Source: JAFASC01 sp036265935 (lineage in GTDB: Bacteria > Pseudomonadota > Alphaproteobacteria > Rhizobiales > Beijerinckiaceae). From it: DNA of 64,000 nucleotides. The stretch lies in contig DATAOB010000011.1 of the NCBI GenBank assembly GCA_036265935.1, positions 1 through 64,000 of the forward strand, given 5' to 3'. Numbering within the stretch: position 1 is the stretch's first letter; every line of letters begins with the position of its first letter. Shown in pieces: positions 1 through 9,184 of the stretch. The notes beneath the pieces are model-generated. The model saw nothing but the letters and a program-made list of their open reading frames with translations, made no database searches and had not been told where the DNA came from. The position numbers and the translations under genes are program-made.

Positions 1-91
1 TCGTGGCGTACCAGCCGCGCGCGGCAAATGTGCGACTGGCTTGTGCCGCCGCCTGCCTGCTGACATAAGGCGGCGCGTCACTGGAGTCCCG

Positions 92-1138
92 ATGTCGTCG
101 CCCTCTCCGCACTTTCCCCAGCGCGCTTTTTCCGGCGTGCAGCCGACCGGCAATTTGCATCTCGGTAACTATCTCGGCGCAATTACGCGTTTCGTCGAGC
201 TGCAGAAGACGCATGAATGCATCTACTGCGTCGTTGACATGCACGCGATCACCGTTCCGCAGGACCCGGATGAACTGACCGCCAGTATTCGCGAGGTCAC
301 GGCCGCATTCATTGCCGCCGGCATCGATGCGGAGAAACATATCGTCTTCAATCAAAGCCAGGTCTCAGAGCATGCTGAGCTCGCCTGGGTGTTCAATTGC
401 GTGGCGCGCCTCGGCTGGCTTAATCGCATGACGCAGTTCAAAGAGAAGGCTGGCAAGGATCGCGAGAACGCATCGGTCGGGCTTTATGCCTACCCGGCTT
501 TGATGGCGGCCGACATTCTCGTCTATCGCGCAACGCATGTGCCGGTCGGCGAGGACCAGAAGCAGCACCTCGAGCTGTCGCGTGACATCGCCCAAAAGTT
601 CAACAACGATTACGCCGGCTCGATCGCCAAGCATGGATATGGCAGCGCGTTCTTCCCGCTGCCCGAGCCGCTGATCCAGGGGCCGGCGACGCGCGTCATG
701 AGTCTGCGCGACGGCTCGAAGAAAATGTCGAAGTCGGACGCGTCGGATTATTCGCGCATCAATCTCACCGACGACGCTGATCAGATCGCGCAGAAAATCC
801 GTAAGGCGAAAACGGATCCGGAGCCCCTACCCTCCGAGACCGACGGCCTCGCCGGCCGGCCCGAAGCCGATAATCTCGTCGGCATTTATGCGGCCTTGTC
901 CGACACGTCACGCGACCAAGTCTTGAGCGAATTCGGCGGCGGCCAATTCTCCACTTTCAAATCGGCGCTGGTCGACCTTGCCGTGGCGAAACTCGGGCCG
1001 ATCGGCGCCGAGATGACGCGGCTGAAGGCCGACCACGCCTACATAGACAGCGTTTTGAAGCGGGGCGCCGACCGCGCGCGGGCTCTGTCGAAGCCTAACA
1101 TGGACGCCGTGAAGGATATTGTCGGCTTTCTGCGCTGA
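92..1138 (+). CDS. trpS: Tryptophanyl-tRNA synthetase
   Basis: Class Ic aminoacyl-tRNA synthetase that charges tRNA-Trp with tryptophan in the cytoplasm; 348 aa, normal for the bacterial family. The HIGH-equivalent HLGN lies at residues 23-26 inside PTGNLHLGNYLGA, and the KMSKS loop is present as KKMSKS in the second half. The frame stays open upstream to a TTG at 41, but the ATG at 92 is preceded by CTGGAG and starts right before the family's conserved FSGVQPTG, so I start there. In many Rhizobiales murJ lies upstream (from memory); only an unassignable 91-base tail is visible here. Confidence 0.97.
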   Translation: MSSPSPHFPQRAFSGVQPTGNLHLGNYLGAITRFVELQKTHECIYCVVDMHAITVPQDPDELTASIREVTAAFIAAGIDAEKHIVFNQSQVSEHAELAWVFNCVARLGWLNRMTQFKEKAGKDRENASVGLYAYPALMAADILVYRATHVPVGEDQKQHLELSRDIAQKFNNDYAGSIAKHGYGSAFFPLPEPLIQGPATRVMSLRDGSKKMSKSDASDYSRINLTDDADQIAQKIRKAKTDPEPLPSETDGLAGRPEADNLVGIYAALSDTSRDQVLSEFGGGQFSTFKSALVDLAVAKLGPIGAEMTRLKADHAYIDSVLKRGADRARALSKPNMDAVKDIVGFLR

Positions 1139-1233
1139 GGCTCGGGAAGCCGAGTTCGGTTCCGGCTTGCATTCCCGGGCAGGAACAATCAGATGAGGCG
1201 CAACCCGTTTCTCCTGAGGCCGCCGGAGGCCCG

Positions 1234-1797
1234 ATGTTCATCCAAACCGAAGCAACACCCAACCCGGCTACGCTCAAGTTCATTCCCGGCCGCATCGTTG
1301 CGCCGGAACACCCGATAGATATCCGCGCGCGCGAGGAGGCCGGCCAATCCCCGCTCGCCGAGGCGCTGTTTGCGATCGAGGGCGTGTCCGGCGTCTTCTA
1401 TGGCTCGGACTTCATCGCCGTGACCCGCCAGTCCGGCGAATGGGATCATTTGAAGCCGGCGATCCTCGGCGCGATCATGGAGCACTACATGTCCGGCGCG
1501 CCGCTCCTGCGCGACGGCGGCGCGCCGCCAATGGCCGCGTCAGGCGATGAATTTTTCGATGCGGAAGATGCCGAAACCGTCGAGACGATCAAGGACCTCA
1601 TCGAGACGCGCGTACGTCCGGCAGTTGCTGGCGACGGCGGCGACATCACGTTCAAAGGCTACCGCGATGGGGTGGTATTCCTCACCATGAAGGGTGCCTG
1701 CTCAGGCTGTCCCTCTTCGACGGCGACGCTCAAGCACGGTATCCAGAACCTCCTGCACCATTTCCTTCCCGAAGTCCGCGCAGTCGAGCAGGTCTAG
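1234..1797 (+). CDS. nfuA: Nfu-type iron-sulfur cluster scaffold protein
   Basis: Carries and delivers Fe-S clusters to target apoproteins in the cytoplasm. 187 aa with two domains: an N-terminal Nfu_N domain (about 1-90, starting MFIQTEATPNPATLKF, the hallmark of mitochondrial and alphaproteobacterial Nfu1) and a C-terminal NifU-like domain (about 105-187) with the cluster-binding CSGC motif in KGACSGCPSS. The ATG follows GGAGG at good spacing. It stands alone, in the same direction as trpS and the nitroreductase gene. The family is clear; the symbol follows the Nfu family rather than an assayed orthologue. Confidence 0.93.
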   Translation: MFIQTEATPNPATLKFIPGRIVAPEHPIDIRAREEAGQSPLAEALFAIEGVSGVFYGSDFIAVTRQSGEWDHLKPAILGAIMEHYMSGAPLLRDGGAPPMAASGDEFFDAEDAETVETIKDLIETRVRPAVAGDGGDITFKGYRDGVVFLTMKGACSGCPSSTATLKHGIQNLLHHFLPEVRAVEQV

Positions 1798-1886
1798 CCG
1801 CTTCAGCGAGCCGAAGGCATCCGGGAATCAGCGGGCTGGCGGGAGCATCTTGGCTGTGCTTCCGTTTCCGTCACCTTGACTTCGCG

Positions 1887-2474
1887 ATGCCCGCTCCGCT
1901 GCCGCGCTCCGCCCTGGATCAGCTCTTCTTCGAGGCGCGGACCACCCGCAAATTCCTGGCGCAGGAGGTGGACGGCACCCTGCGCGAACTCGCAGACCTG
2001 ATGCGCTGGGGACCGACTGCCAACAATTCAACGCCTGCGCGCCTGGTGTTCATCCGATCGCCGGAAGCGAAGGCGCGGCTTAACCCACATCTCTCGGCCG
2101 GTAACCGCGAGCACACGATGGCCGCGCCGGTCACCGCGATCGTTGCTTACGACCTCGCCTTGTATAAGCATTTCGGCAAGCTCGCGCCGCATGTTGATAT
2201 CGCGAAATTCGCGACCGCCGCTCCCGAGAAAATCGAAGAGAATGCCTTCCGCAATTCGAGCCTGCAGGGCGCCTACTTGATCATCGCGGCGCGTGCGCTC
2301 GGCCTCGCCTGCGGTCCGATGTCCGGCTTCGACAATCCCGGCCTCGATCGCGAATTCTTTCCCGATGGCAAAACCAAGTCGAATTTTCTGTGCAATCTCG
2401 GCTATCGCGCGCCGGACAGCACACGCCCGCGCGCGGCACGGCTCGATTTCGACGAGTTCTGCAAAATTCTTTAA
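1887..2474 (+). CDS. Nitroreductase-family protein, RutE/HadB-like (putative malonic semialdehyde reductase)
   Basis: 195 aa, the full length of the small FMN-dependent nitroreductase fold. RTTRKF near the N-terminus and RWGPTANNSTPARLVF resemble RutE-group enzymes, which reduce malonic semialdehyde to 3-hydroxypropionate in pyrimidine catabolism. No other rut gene lies nearby, so pyrimidine use is not supported by context and a general NAD(P)H/FMN reductase is equally possible. It converges on gcrA with a 9-base gap. The substrate is inferred from family resemblance only. Confidence 0.8.
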   Translation: MPAPLPRSALDQLFFEARTTRKFLAQEVDGTLRELADLMRWGPTANNSTPARLVFIRSPEAKARLNPHLSAGNREHTMAAPVTAIVAYDLALYKHFGKLAPHVDIAKFATAAPEKIEENAFRNSSLQGAYLIIAARALGLACGPMSGFDNPGLDREFFPDGKTKSNFLCNLGYRAPDSTRPRAARLDFDEFCKIL

Positions 2475-2483
2475 ACGCCGCGG

Positions 2484-2996
2484 TCAGGCGAGTCGCGCAA
2501 GGCCCCGGTCGCGACGCCGATCCTGCACCGGTTGATACGCCATGCGCGCGTGACCCGCACAATAAGGCCCGGTATCGCCGGTTCGCGCACCGCAGAAGCG
2601 GAACTCCGGCGTCGTCGGATCGCCGAGGGGCCAGCGGCACATATGCTCGCGTAAATCGGTGATCGTCACCGGCTCGCAGAGCGGAACGACAACGTCCTCC
2701 TCTACCCGCTGACGCGGTAACTCCATCGGCCTCATCTCGGCCGCGAGTGCGGTATTGCCGCGAATGAAAGGCCGCATCGGCAACATGCCAGGAGGCCGCG
2801 CCGGTTTGGGTGCGCGTGGGCGCGCCGTCGCAGCACTTGGCGGCTTGACGCGTCCGGACATGCCGAGCCGATGGACCTTGCCGATTACGGCGTTGCGGGT
2901 AATGCCGTTACCGAGCTCGCCGGCGATCTGGCTTGCGCTCAATCCATCCTGCCAAAGCTTGCGCAACAATTCGACGCGCTCGTCTGTCCAGGACAT
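2484..2996 (-). CDS. gcrA: GcrA cell-cycle regulator
   Basis: Alphaproteobacterial regulator that binds RNA polymerase sigma70 and activates promoters carrying CcrM-methylated GANTC sites. 170 aa. The N-terminal HTH-like domain is MSWTDERVELLRKLW followed by GLSASQIAGELG and ITRNAVIGKVHRLG; the middle is a basic A/P/R linker; the C-terminus has the conserved CRWPLGDP, FCG and YCAGH elements of the sigma-interacting domain. An in-frame TTG lies at 3011, but it sits in the ribosome-binding region, and the ATG at 2996 has AGGAG at correct spacing. The upstream region is rich in GANTC sites, which suggests regulation by its own pathway. Confidence 0.96.
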   Translation of the reverse strand: MSWTDERVELLRKLWQDGLSASQIAGELGNGITRNAVIGKVHRLGMSGRVKPPSAATARPRAPKPARPPGMLPMRPFIRGNTALAAEMRPMELPRQRVEEDVVVPLCEPVTITDLREHMCRWPLGDPTTPEFRFCGARTGDTGPYCAGHARMAYQPVQDRRRDRGLARLA

Positions 2997-3402
2997 GTGG
3001 GTCTCCTGCAATTCTGTCTCGCCTGTGTCCGAGTCGGCGTTTGCCGAATCCGAGAGTCACCGCTGCACCGGACAAGCCGGTGTCGTCGAACGCCTTTACG
3101 CTTTCTGAGGTCCGCCGCCGCACGAGATGTCGTGGTCGACATCCCAACAATTACTCTATGGGTTGAATCATGCGCAAGAGTCCGTGGCAAGCCGATTTTG
3201 TTTTCCCCAGCGGATCGCTGGGGATTTCGGGTGGGAATGCTGCAATCTCGCCACGGCTGGCAACTTCGCCACACATTTGACCAAGCGGCTCCGAGAACCT
3301 AAATTGCCAGATGGAAATGCCGTCCCTCGCGGGCGGCACTTTGATTTTGGAAGGCCCGAATGGCGGCCCTCCATCTGCCTACAGCCCCGCTGGAGTCCTC
3401 CC
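2997..3402. other. Divergent gcrA/argD intergenic region
   Basis: About 400 bases without a supported gene. It must hold the promoters of divergent gcrA and argD. Besides the GANTC sites there is a perfect hairpin at 3205-3223: CCCCAGCG, a three-base loop GAT, then CGCTGGGG. It is not followed by a T-run in the argD direction, so it does not look like a terminator; an operator or 5'-leader structure is possible. No FMN, SAM or other riboswitch signature was recognised. Confidence 0.5.
3031..3182. promoter_or_regulatory. Cluster of GANTC (CcrM methylation) sites between gcrA and argD
   Basis: Five GANTC pentamers are readable: GAGTC 3031-3035, GAATC 3046-3050, GAGTC 3054-3058, GAATC 3165-3169 and GAGTC 3178-3182. 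The first three fall within 28 bases, 35-62 bases upstream of the gcrA ATG. GANTC is the target of the methyltransferase CcrM, and GcrA acts at methylated GANTC promoters, so this is the expected architecture for cell-cycle-coupled or auto-regulated gcrA transcription. The sites are directly visible; the regulatory role is inferred. Confidence 0.6.
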
Positions 3403-4602
3403 TTGGTCTCGGCTCTGCTACCGACCTATGCACGTGCCGACCTCGCTTTCGAGCGAGGCGATGGCGCTTGGCTGACCTCGACTAAGGGCGAGCGCTATCT
3501 CGATTTTGGCGGCGGGATCGCGGTGGCCTCGCTTGGCTATTCGCATCCGCATCTCGTCGCAGCGTTGACCGAGCAGGCCGGAAAACTCTGGCACACCTCG
3601 AACCTGTTCCAGATTCCGGAAGGCGAGCGGCTGGCGCGGCGTCTCGCCGATGCAAGCTTCGCCGATTATGTGTTCTTTACGAATTCCGGCGCCGAGGCGC
3701 TCGAGCTCGCGATCAAAGTGGCGCGGCGATACCAATATGTGACCGGCCACCCGGAGCGCTTCCACGTCATCGGTTTTGAAGGTGCCTTCCATGGCCGCAC
3801 GCTGGCGACGCTCGCTGCGGCGGGCACGCAAAAATATCTCGAAGGCTTTGGACCGAAGGCGGAAGGATTCGACCAGGTCCCTTATTGCGATCTCGAAGCG
3901 CTGAAGCGCGCGATCGGTCCGCAGACCGGCGCGATTCTGATCGAGCCGATCCAGGGCGAAGGCGGGGTGCGCATGTTGCCGCCGTCATTCCTGAAATCGC
4001 TGCGCAAGCTCTGTGACGACAACAAGATTTTGCTGGTGCTCGACGAGGTGCAGACCGGAATGGGACGCACCGGCAAGCTCTTTGCCTACGAATGGTCGGG
4101 CATCGAACCGGACATCATAGCCATCGCCAAAGGCATTGGCGGCGGCTTTCCACTCGGCGCGTGCCTCACGACCGAGGAAGCCGGCCGCGGCATGACCGTC
4201 GGCACGCATGGCACGACCTATGGCGGCAATCCGCTGGCGATGGCAGTCGGCAACGCCGTGCTCGATGTGATCCTTGCGCCGGGTTTTATCGACGGCATCG
4301 CGCAAACGGGTTTGCTCCTGCGCCAGAGGCTCGCCGAATTGAAGGACCGACACCCCTCCGTCATCGAGGAAATCCGCGGCGAAGGCCTGATGGTCGGCAT
4401 CAAGACGCGTGTGCCGAATACCGATTTCGTTGCCGCGGCGCGTGCCGAGAAGCTTTTGACGATCCCGGCCGGCGATAATGTCGTGCGGCTATTGCCGCCG
4501 CTCATCGTCACCGATGGGGAAGTCAACGAGGCGGTCGAGCGCCTGTCCCGCGCGAGTGAGCAGCTCGAGCAGCCGATCGCGCAAAAGGGAGCAGCGGAGT
4601 GA
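3403..4602 (+). CDS. argD: Acetylornithine transaminase
   Basis: PLP-dependent class III aminotransferase converting N-acetylglutamate semialdehyde to N-acetylornithine in arginine synthesis. With the TTG start at 3403 it is 399 aa, the family norm; TGGAG lies 7 bases upstream. The open frame reaches back to 3127, but that extra 92-residue stretch is unlike the family. Visible signatures are DFGGGIAVASLGY, FTNSGAEALELAIK, LVLDEVQTGMGRTG and the PLP-lysine segment IAIAKGIGGGFPLG. It overlaps argF by 4 bases (GTGA), so the two are translationally coupled. Confidence 0.95.
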   Translation: MVSALLPTYARADLAFERGDGAWLTSTKGERYLDFGGGIAVASLGYSHPHLVAALTEQAGKLWHTSNLFQIPEGERLARRLADASFADYVFFTNSGAEALELAIKVARRYQYVTGHPERFHVIGFEGAFHGRTLATLAAAGTQKYLEGFGPKAEGFDQVPYCDLEALKRAIGPQTGAILIEPIQGEGGVRMLPPSFLKSLRKLCDDNKILLVLDEVQTGMGRTGKLFAYEWSGIEPDIIAIAKGIGGGFPLGACLTTEEAGRGMTVGTHGTTYGGNPLAMAVGNAVLDVILAPGFIDGIAQTGLLLRQRLAELKDRHPSVIEEIRGEGLMVGIKTRVPNTDFVAAARAEKLLTIPAGDNVVRLLPPLIVTDGEVNEAVERLSRASEQLEQPIAQKGAAE

Positions 4603-5549
4603 GCTCGGCCCTAGCACAGAAGCGAGGGCGCGACTTCCTCGACATTTCCGAGACCGCGGCGAGCGATCTTCGGCGCATGCTGAGCGAGTCCGCTGCCATG
4701 AAGGCTGCGCGCGGGGCGAACGGCCGCTTCGCGCCGGAAAAGCCGCTTTCAGGAAAAGTGCTGGCGATGATTTTCGATAAGCCATCGACCCGCACGCGCG
4801 TGTCTTTCGATCTTGCCATGCGCGAGCTCGGCGGCGAGACAGTCGTGTTGACCGGCGGCGAGATGCAGCTCGGACGCGGCGAGACGATTGCTGATACGGC
4901 GCGCGTGCTCTCGCGCTTTGTCGATGCCATTATGATCCGCACCCTGCAGCACAAGGATGTGATCGAATTGGCGCGGCACGCGACGGTTCCTGTCATCAAC
5001 GGGCTCACGAAGAAATCGCATCCGACGCAGGTGATGGCCGATGTTTTGACTTTCGAGGAGCATCGCGGGCCGATTAAAGGTCGCAGGATTTCCTGGTGCG
5101 GCGACGGCAACAATGTGCTGGCGAGCTGGATTCATGCCGCCGCGCGTCTCGACTTCGACTTGCGAATCGCGACGCCGCCCGAACTCGCGCCGGCGCCTGA
5201 GCTGATCACATGGGCGAAGAGCAATAAAGCGCGGATCAGCGTCACCAGCGATCCATTCGAAGCTGTCGAGCAAGCCGATGCGATTGTGACGGATTGTTGG
5301 GTGTCGATGGGCGATCGCGACGAGCGGCGGCGGCACAATCTGCTTGCGCCTTACCAAGTGAACGGGAACTTGATGGCAGCGGCCCGCCCCGATGCGATTT
5401 TCATGCATTGTCTGCCGGCGCATCGCGGCGAGGAAGTCACCGATGAAGTGATGGATGGTCTGCACTCTGTCGTGTTCGACGAGGCGGAAAACCGGCTGCA
5501 TGCGCAGAAGGGCATCCTGTCCTGGTGCTTTGAGGCCGCCGGGAGCTGA
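4599..5549 (+). CDS. argF: Ornithine carbamoyltransferase
   Basis: Forms citrulline from ornithine and carbamoyl phosphate in arginine biosynthesis. 316 aa. The carbamoyl-phosphate motif STRTR is at residues 63-67 and the ornithine/catalytic motif HCLPAHRGEE near 270. The GTG start overlaps the argD stop (GTGA), and the stop shares a base with the hslO start, giving a compact argD-argF-hslO operon, an arrangement common in Rhizobiales. Confidence 0.97.
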   Translation: MSSALAQKRGRDFLDISETAASDLRRMLSESAAMKAARGANGRFAPEKPLSGKVLAMIFDKPSTRTRVSFDLAMRELGGETVVLTGGEMQLGRGETIADTARVLSRFVDAIMIRTLQHKDVIELARHATVPVINGLTKKSHPTQVMADVLTFEEHRGPIKGRRISWCGDGNNVLASWIHAAARLDFDLRIATPPELAPAPELITWAKSNKARISVTSDPFEAVEQADAIVTDCWVSMGDRDERRRHNLLAPYQVNGNLMAAARPDAIFMHCLPAHRGEEVTDEVMDGLHSVVFDEAENRLHAQKGILSWCFEAAGS

Positions 5550-6538
5550 TGCAACCGGCGTCTCAAATCCATGCGAGCCGGCCTGTTTCCGATCGCGGTC
5601 ACGACGACACGGTGCTGCCGTTCGCGGTTGCACCCCTCGATCTGCGCGGCCGGCTGGTGCGGCTCGGCCCGGCCATAGATCAGATTCTTTCCCGGCACGA
5701 TTATCCTCGCCCGGTCGCGCGGCTCGCCGGCGAGGCAGCGGCACTGACTGTGCTGCTCGGCTCATCGCTGAAGATCGACGGCCGTTTCCAGATGCAGACG
5801 CGCACAGACGGCATCGTCGACATGATCGTCGTCGATTTCGATGCGCCTGACCGGCTGCGCGCCTTCGCCCGCTTCGATGCAGCGCGATTGGACAACGCGA
5901 TTGCACAAGGCCGCACAAGCGCCGCCGATCTTCTCGGCCATGGCCATCTCGCTTTCACGATCGAGCGCGGCGGCGATCTCGCACGCTATCAAGGTGTGGT
6001 CGCCTTGGAAAACGAGGGATTTGAAGAAGCCGCGCACCGCTATTTCCGTCAATCCGAGCAAATCCCGACCTTCGTGCGCTTGGCTGTCGCCGAGAGCGTT
6101 ACCGGTTCCGGCTCGAATTGGCGCGCCGGCGGATTGCTTGTGCAATTCCTACCGGAAGCACCTGAGCGCCGGCGCCAGGCCGATTTGCACCCGGGTGACG
6201 CGCCGGAAGGGGCGACAAAGACTGATATCGCCGTCGAGGACGACGCCTGGACCGAAGGTAAAGCGCTGGCCGCCACGGTCGAAGATCATGAGCTCGTCGA
6301 TCCAACTCTATCCGGCGAGCGCTTGCTCTACCGGTTGTTTCACGAGCGCGGCGTACGTGTGTTTCAGTCGCAAGCCATCCACGACATGTGCCGCTGCTCG
6401 ACCGAGCGCGTCGCGGCAATGCTGCGGCAATTCACGCCGCAGGAACGCGCCGATATGGTTGGCGACAACGGCAAGATCGGCGTGACCTGTGAATTCTGCT
6501 CGACACACCGCGAATTCGATCCGGCGGAGTTTGAGTAA
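5549..6538 (+). CDS. hslO: Redox-regulated chaperone Hsp33
   Basis: Cytoplasmic holdase activated by oxidative unfolding. 329 aa with the N-terminal substrate-binding core and the C-terminal zinc redox switch: C281-x-C283 in CRCSTERV and C314-x2-C317 in CEFCSTH, the full set of four cysteines. Translationally coupled to argF by a one-base overlap. It converges with corC, with only 2 bases between the stops and no terminator hairpin visible. Confidence 0.96.
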   Translation: MQPASQIHASRPVSDRGHDDTVLPFAVAPLDLRGRLVRLGPAIDQILSRHDYPRPVARLAGEAAALTVLLGSSLKIDGRFQMQTRTDGIVDMIVVDFDAPDRLRAFARFDAARLDNAIAQGRTSAADLLGHGHLAFTIERGGDLARYQGVVALENEGFEEAAHRYFRQSEQIPTFVRLAVAESVTGSGSNWRAGGLLVQFLPEAPERRRQADLHPGDAPEGATKTDIAVEDDAWTEGKALAATVEDHELVDPTLSGERLLYRLFHERGVRVFQSQAIHDMCRCSTERVAAMLRQFTPQERADMVGDNGKIGVTCEFCSTHREFDPAEFE

Positions 6539-6540
6539 AC

Positions 6541-7575
6541 CTACTTCCCCGAGTTAACCGGACTCGATTCGCTCGCCTTTGCGGCCACGGCCTTTTCTCC
6601 GTCGCGCAGATGCAGCTTGATCCGCTTCACCCGCCGCGGATCGCCATCGAGAATCTCGTATTCGATTCCGCGCGCCGGATCGGCAACGATTTCGCCGCGC
6701 ACCGGAACACGGCCGGCGATCGACGCGATGAGGCCGCCGACCGTGTCGATCTCTTCGGCGAGATTGTCGCCAGCCAATTCGACGCCGACAGCCTTGGATG
6801 CGTCCTCAAGGCTCGCGCGTGCGTCGACGATGAACGTGCCCTCGGCGGCAGGCGTGATTTGCGGCTCTTCCTCCAGATCGTGCTCGTCCTCGATATCGCC
6901 GACGATCATCTCCACGATGTCCTCGATCGAGACGAGGCCGTCTGTGCCGCCATATTCGTCAATGACCAGCGCCATATGCGTGCGCGTCGCCTGCATTTTG
7001 ACGAGCAGATCGAGTGCCGGCATGGAGGGCGGCGCAAATAATACCGGCCGCAGGATGTTGGCTTGCGCAAGCGGCATGTTGAGATCGAGCGCGGCCGCAT
7101 ATGTGACGCCGGTCGGCTCAGCGGCTTGCGTTGCCGGCGGCGCCTCGCTCTTGCGCTTCAACGCCACCGCGCTCTCGGCGCTGGCCGCGAGATAATCGAG
7201 GAAGTCGCGGATGTGCACCATTCCGCGCGGATCGTCGAGCGTCTCGGCGTGCACGGGCAGGCGCGAATGACCGGCGTTGCGGAAGACTGCGAGGACTTCG
7301 CGCAGGGTTGTGTTGAGGCCGACAGCGATAATGTCGGCGCGCGGCACCATAACGTCCTCGACCCTGAGTTCGTGCAGGTTGAGCACGTTCTTGAGCATCG
7401 CGCGTTCCTGCGCGGAAAGGTCGCCTGCCGCCGTGTCTTCGAGCGCGATCTGGATGTCGTCGCGAATGGATGCACCGCCGAGTCCGAAAAGGCCACGCAG
7501 GCGATCGAGCAGACTCGGGCGGGGGACGACATGCGTCTCGACATTTGCGTCCCGTTCGATTTCAGCTTCAGTCAT
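6541..7575 (-). CDS. CorC/HlyC-family CBS-domain protein
   Basis: 344 aa soluble protein of the YbeX/CorC type, often annotated hemolysin or Mg/Co efflux protein. It lacks the membrane DUF21 domain. Order: N-terminal region with VEDVMVPRADIIAV, a CBS pair (about 75-210, with HIRDFLDYL and THMALVIDEYGGTDGLVSIEDIVEMIVGDI in short blocks), then the CorC_HlyC transporter-associated domain (about 240-320). It overlaps ybeY by 4 bases (ATGA). In related genomes lnt usually follows; here the neighbour is the convergent hslO. Confidence 0.9.
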   Translation of the reverse strand: MTEAEIERDANVETHVVPRPSLLDRLRGLFGLGGASIRDDIQIALEDTAAGDLSAQERAMLKNVLNLHELRVEDVMVPRADIIAVGLNTTLREVLAVFRNAGHSRLPVHAETLDDPRGMVHIRDFLDYLAASAESAVALKRKSEAPPATQAAEPTGVTYAAALDLNMPLAQANILRPVLFAPPSMPALDLLVKMQATRTHMALVIDEYGGTDGLVSIEDIVEMIVGDIEDEHDLEEEPQITPAAEGTFIVDARASLEDASKAVGVELAGDNLAEEIDTVGGLIASIAGRVPVRGEIVADPARGIEYEILDGDPRRVKRIKLHLRDGEKAVAAKASESSPVNSGK

Positions 7576-8069
7576 GGCGAGATCGACAGGTCTTCCACCG
7601 GCACCGTGCCCGAATAAGGATCCTCGATTCCGAGCCTTGCCAGAATGCGGCGCTCGAAATCCTCCATCTCCTCCGCCTGATCTTCGCTTTCGTGGTCGAA
7701 GCCAAGCAAATGAAGCAAACCATGGACAAGCATGTGACTTAGATGGTCGCGCAGCGAGCGGCCTGCTTCGCGCGCTTCCTCCGACACGTATTCGAACGCG
7801 ACGACGATATCGCCGAGCAACGGTCCGCGATTTCCGGCGGGAGAGGGAAAAGATAGAACGTTCGTCGCTTTGTCCTTGTTGCGCCAGGCGAGATTGAGCG
7901 CACGGATTTCGTCATCGTCGCAGAGCCGCACGCTGATCTCGGCATCCGGATGCACGCGCCGCCCGACTTCGGTCAAGGTTGCGGCAACCACATCCTGCGC
8001 CAGACCATCGACCTCGCCGGCCGCAAGCCATGCCGGATCAACCACCTCGACGTCGACGGTGATTGTCAC
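7572..8069 (-). CDS. ybeY: Endoribonuclease YbeY
   Basis: Metal-dependent endoribonuclease for 16S rRNA 3' maturation and ribosome quality control. 165 aa. The zinc motif HGLLHLLGFDH gives H116, H120 and H126. The frame extends upstream inside phoH, but the GTG at 8069 overlaps the phoH stop as GTGA, matches the family length and begins the typical beta-strand VTITVDVEV, so I start there. It is coupled at both ends, to phoH and to corC. Confidence 0.95.
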   Translation of the reverse strand: MTITVDVEVVDPAWLAAGEVDGLAQDVVAATLTEVGRRVHPDAEISVRLCDDDEIRALNLAWRNKDKATNVLSFPSPAGNRGPLLGDIVVAFEYVSEEAREAGRSLRDHLSHMLVHGLLHLLGFDHESEDQAEEMEDFERRILARLGIEDPYSGTVPVEDLSISP

Positions 8070-9184
8070 GAGGAACCTCGCCGTGTGCGGCGGAGCTCGT
8101 GCGCTTCCGAATGCCGGGCACGCGCGGCTGCCTCGTATGCGCCGACGATACGGCGTACGAGGTCGTGACGCACGACATCGCCTTCGCGGAAAATCACGTG
8201 CCCGATACCTTCGACGCGCGACAAGAGCGCGACTGCCTCGCTCAGTCCCGAGGTTTGTCCCGGCGGCAGATCGGTTTGCGTCGGATCGCCGGTGACGATC
8301 ATGCGCGAATTCTCGCCGAGCCGCGTCAGAAACATTTTCATCTGCATCGAACTGGCGTTCTGCGCTTCGTCGAGCAGAATGCACGAATTGCTGAGCGTAC
8401 GGCCGCGCATGAACGCAAGCGGCGCGACTTCGATCATGCCGGTCTGAAGGCCGCGCTCGATCATGCGGCCGTCCATGAAATCCTGCAGCGCGTCGTAGAT
8501 CGGCCGCAAATAAGGATCGACCTTTTCGCGCATATCTCCCGGCAGGAAGCCGAGCCGCTCGCCGGCCTCCAGCGCGGGCCGCGAGAGGACCAGCCGCTCG
8601 ACCTTGCCCTGCTCGAGCAGGCTCACCGCATAGCCGACTGCAAGCCACGTCTTGCCGGTGCCGGCGGGGCCTTCGGCAAACACAAGCTCGTGGCTGCGCA
8701 TTGCCTGCAAATAGGCGTGCTGAGCGGCGTTGCGCGCCCGCACCGAGCCGCGCTTGCGCGTCGACAATTGCTCGAACGCGCCCTGCCCTAGCGGCAGCTC
8801 ATCGGGGAAAAGCGAGCCTTGCAGGCGGGTTTCCTGCACGGCGCCGTCAACGTCGCCAAGCGTGATCTCATGGCCGGAGGCGGCGCGCGCATACAACAAT
8901 TCCAGGACGCGGCGCGCCTGCTCGCAGGCGCCGTTCTCGCCTTTCAGCGTGACGTGATTGCCGTTGGCGTGCGCGACGACTCCGACCGCGCGTTCCAGCT
9001 TGGCGAGGTTCTGATCGTATTGACCGAGCACCACCGATGCGGCGCGGTTGTCCTCGAAGGTAAGCGTGACTTCGCAAGTGTCTTCGGCCGGATCGCTCGG
9101 GGAGACGGCATGCGGCGCCTCGTGCGGCAACGACTCGGGACGCGGTCGCGCAGCTGCGCGGTCGTCAGATCTCAATTCGGACAT
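8066..9184 (-). CDS. phoH: PhoH-like ATPase
   Basis: 372 aa cytoplasmic P-loop ATPase. Residues about 30-110 form the N-terminal KH-like part typical of YbeZ/PhoH; the ATPase domain has Walker A GPAGTGKT and Walker B CILLDEAQNA. The partner YbeY is encoded directly downstream with a 4-base overlap, the usual ybeZ-ybeY pairing in RNA metabolism. The start overlaps the 3' end of miaB by 13 bases. Confidence 0.95.
   Translation of the reverse strand: MSELRSDDRAAARPRPESLPHEAPHAVSPSDPAEDTCEVTLTFEDNRAASVVLGQYDQNLAKLERAVGVVAHANGNHVTLKGENGACEQARRVLELLYARAASGHEITLGDVDGAVQETRLQGSLFPDELPLGQGAFEQLSTRKRGSVRARNAAQHAYLQAMRSHELVFAEGPAGTGKTWLAVGYAVSLLEQGKVERLVLSRPALEAGERLGFLPGDMREKVDPYLRPIYDALQDFMDGRMIERGLQTGMIEVAPLAFMRGRTLSNSCILLDEAQNASSMQMKMFLTRLGENSRMIVTGDPTQTDLPPGQTSGLSEAVALLSRVEGIGHVIFREGDVVRHDLVRRIVGAYEAAARARHSEAHELRRTRRGSS

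Noticed and set aside
1..91. Possible 3' end of an upstream gene (two frames stop at about 63 and 68)
   Set aside because: Too short to recognise; expected to be murJ from gene order, but no MurJ-like residues can be read.
3205..3223. Hairpin CCCCAGCG-GAT-CGCTGGGG as a terminator
   Set aside because: No T-run follows in the argD direction, and the site lies between divergent genes.
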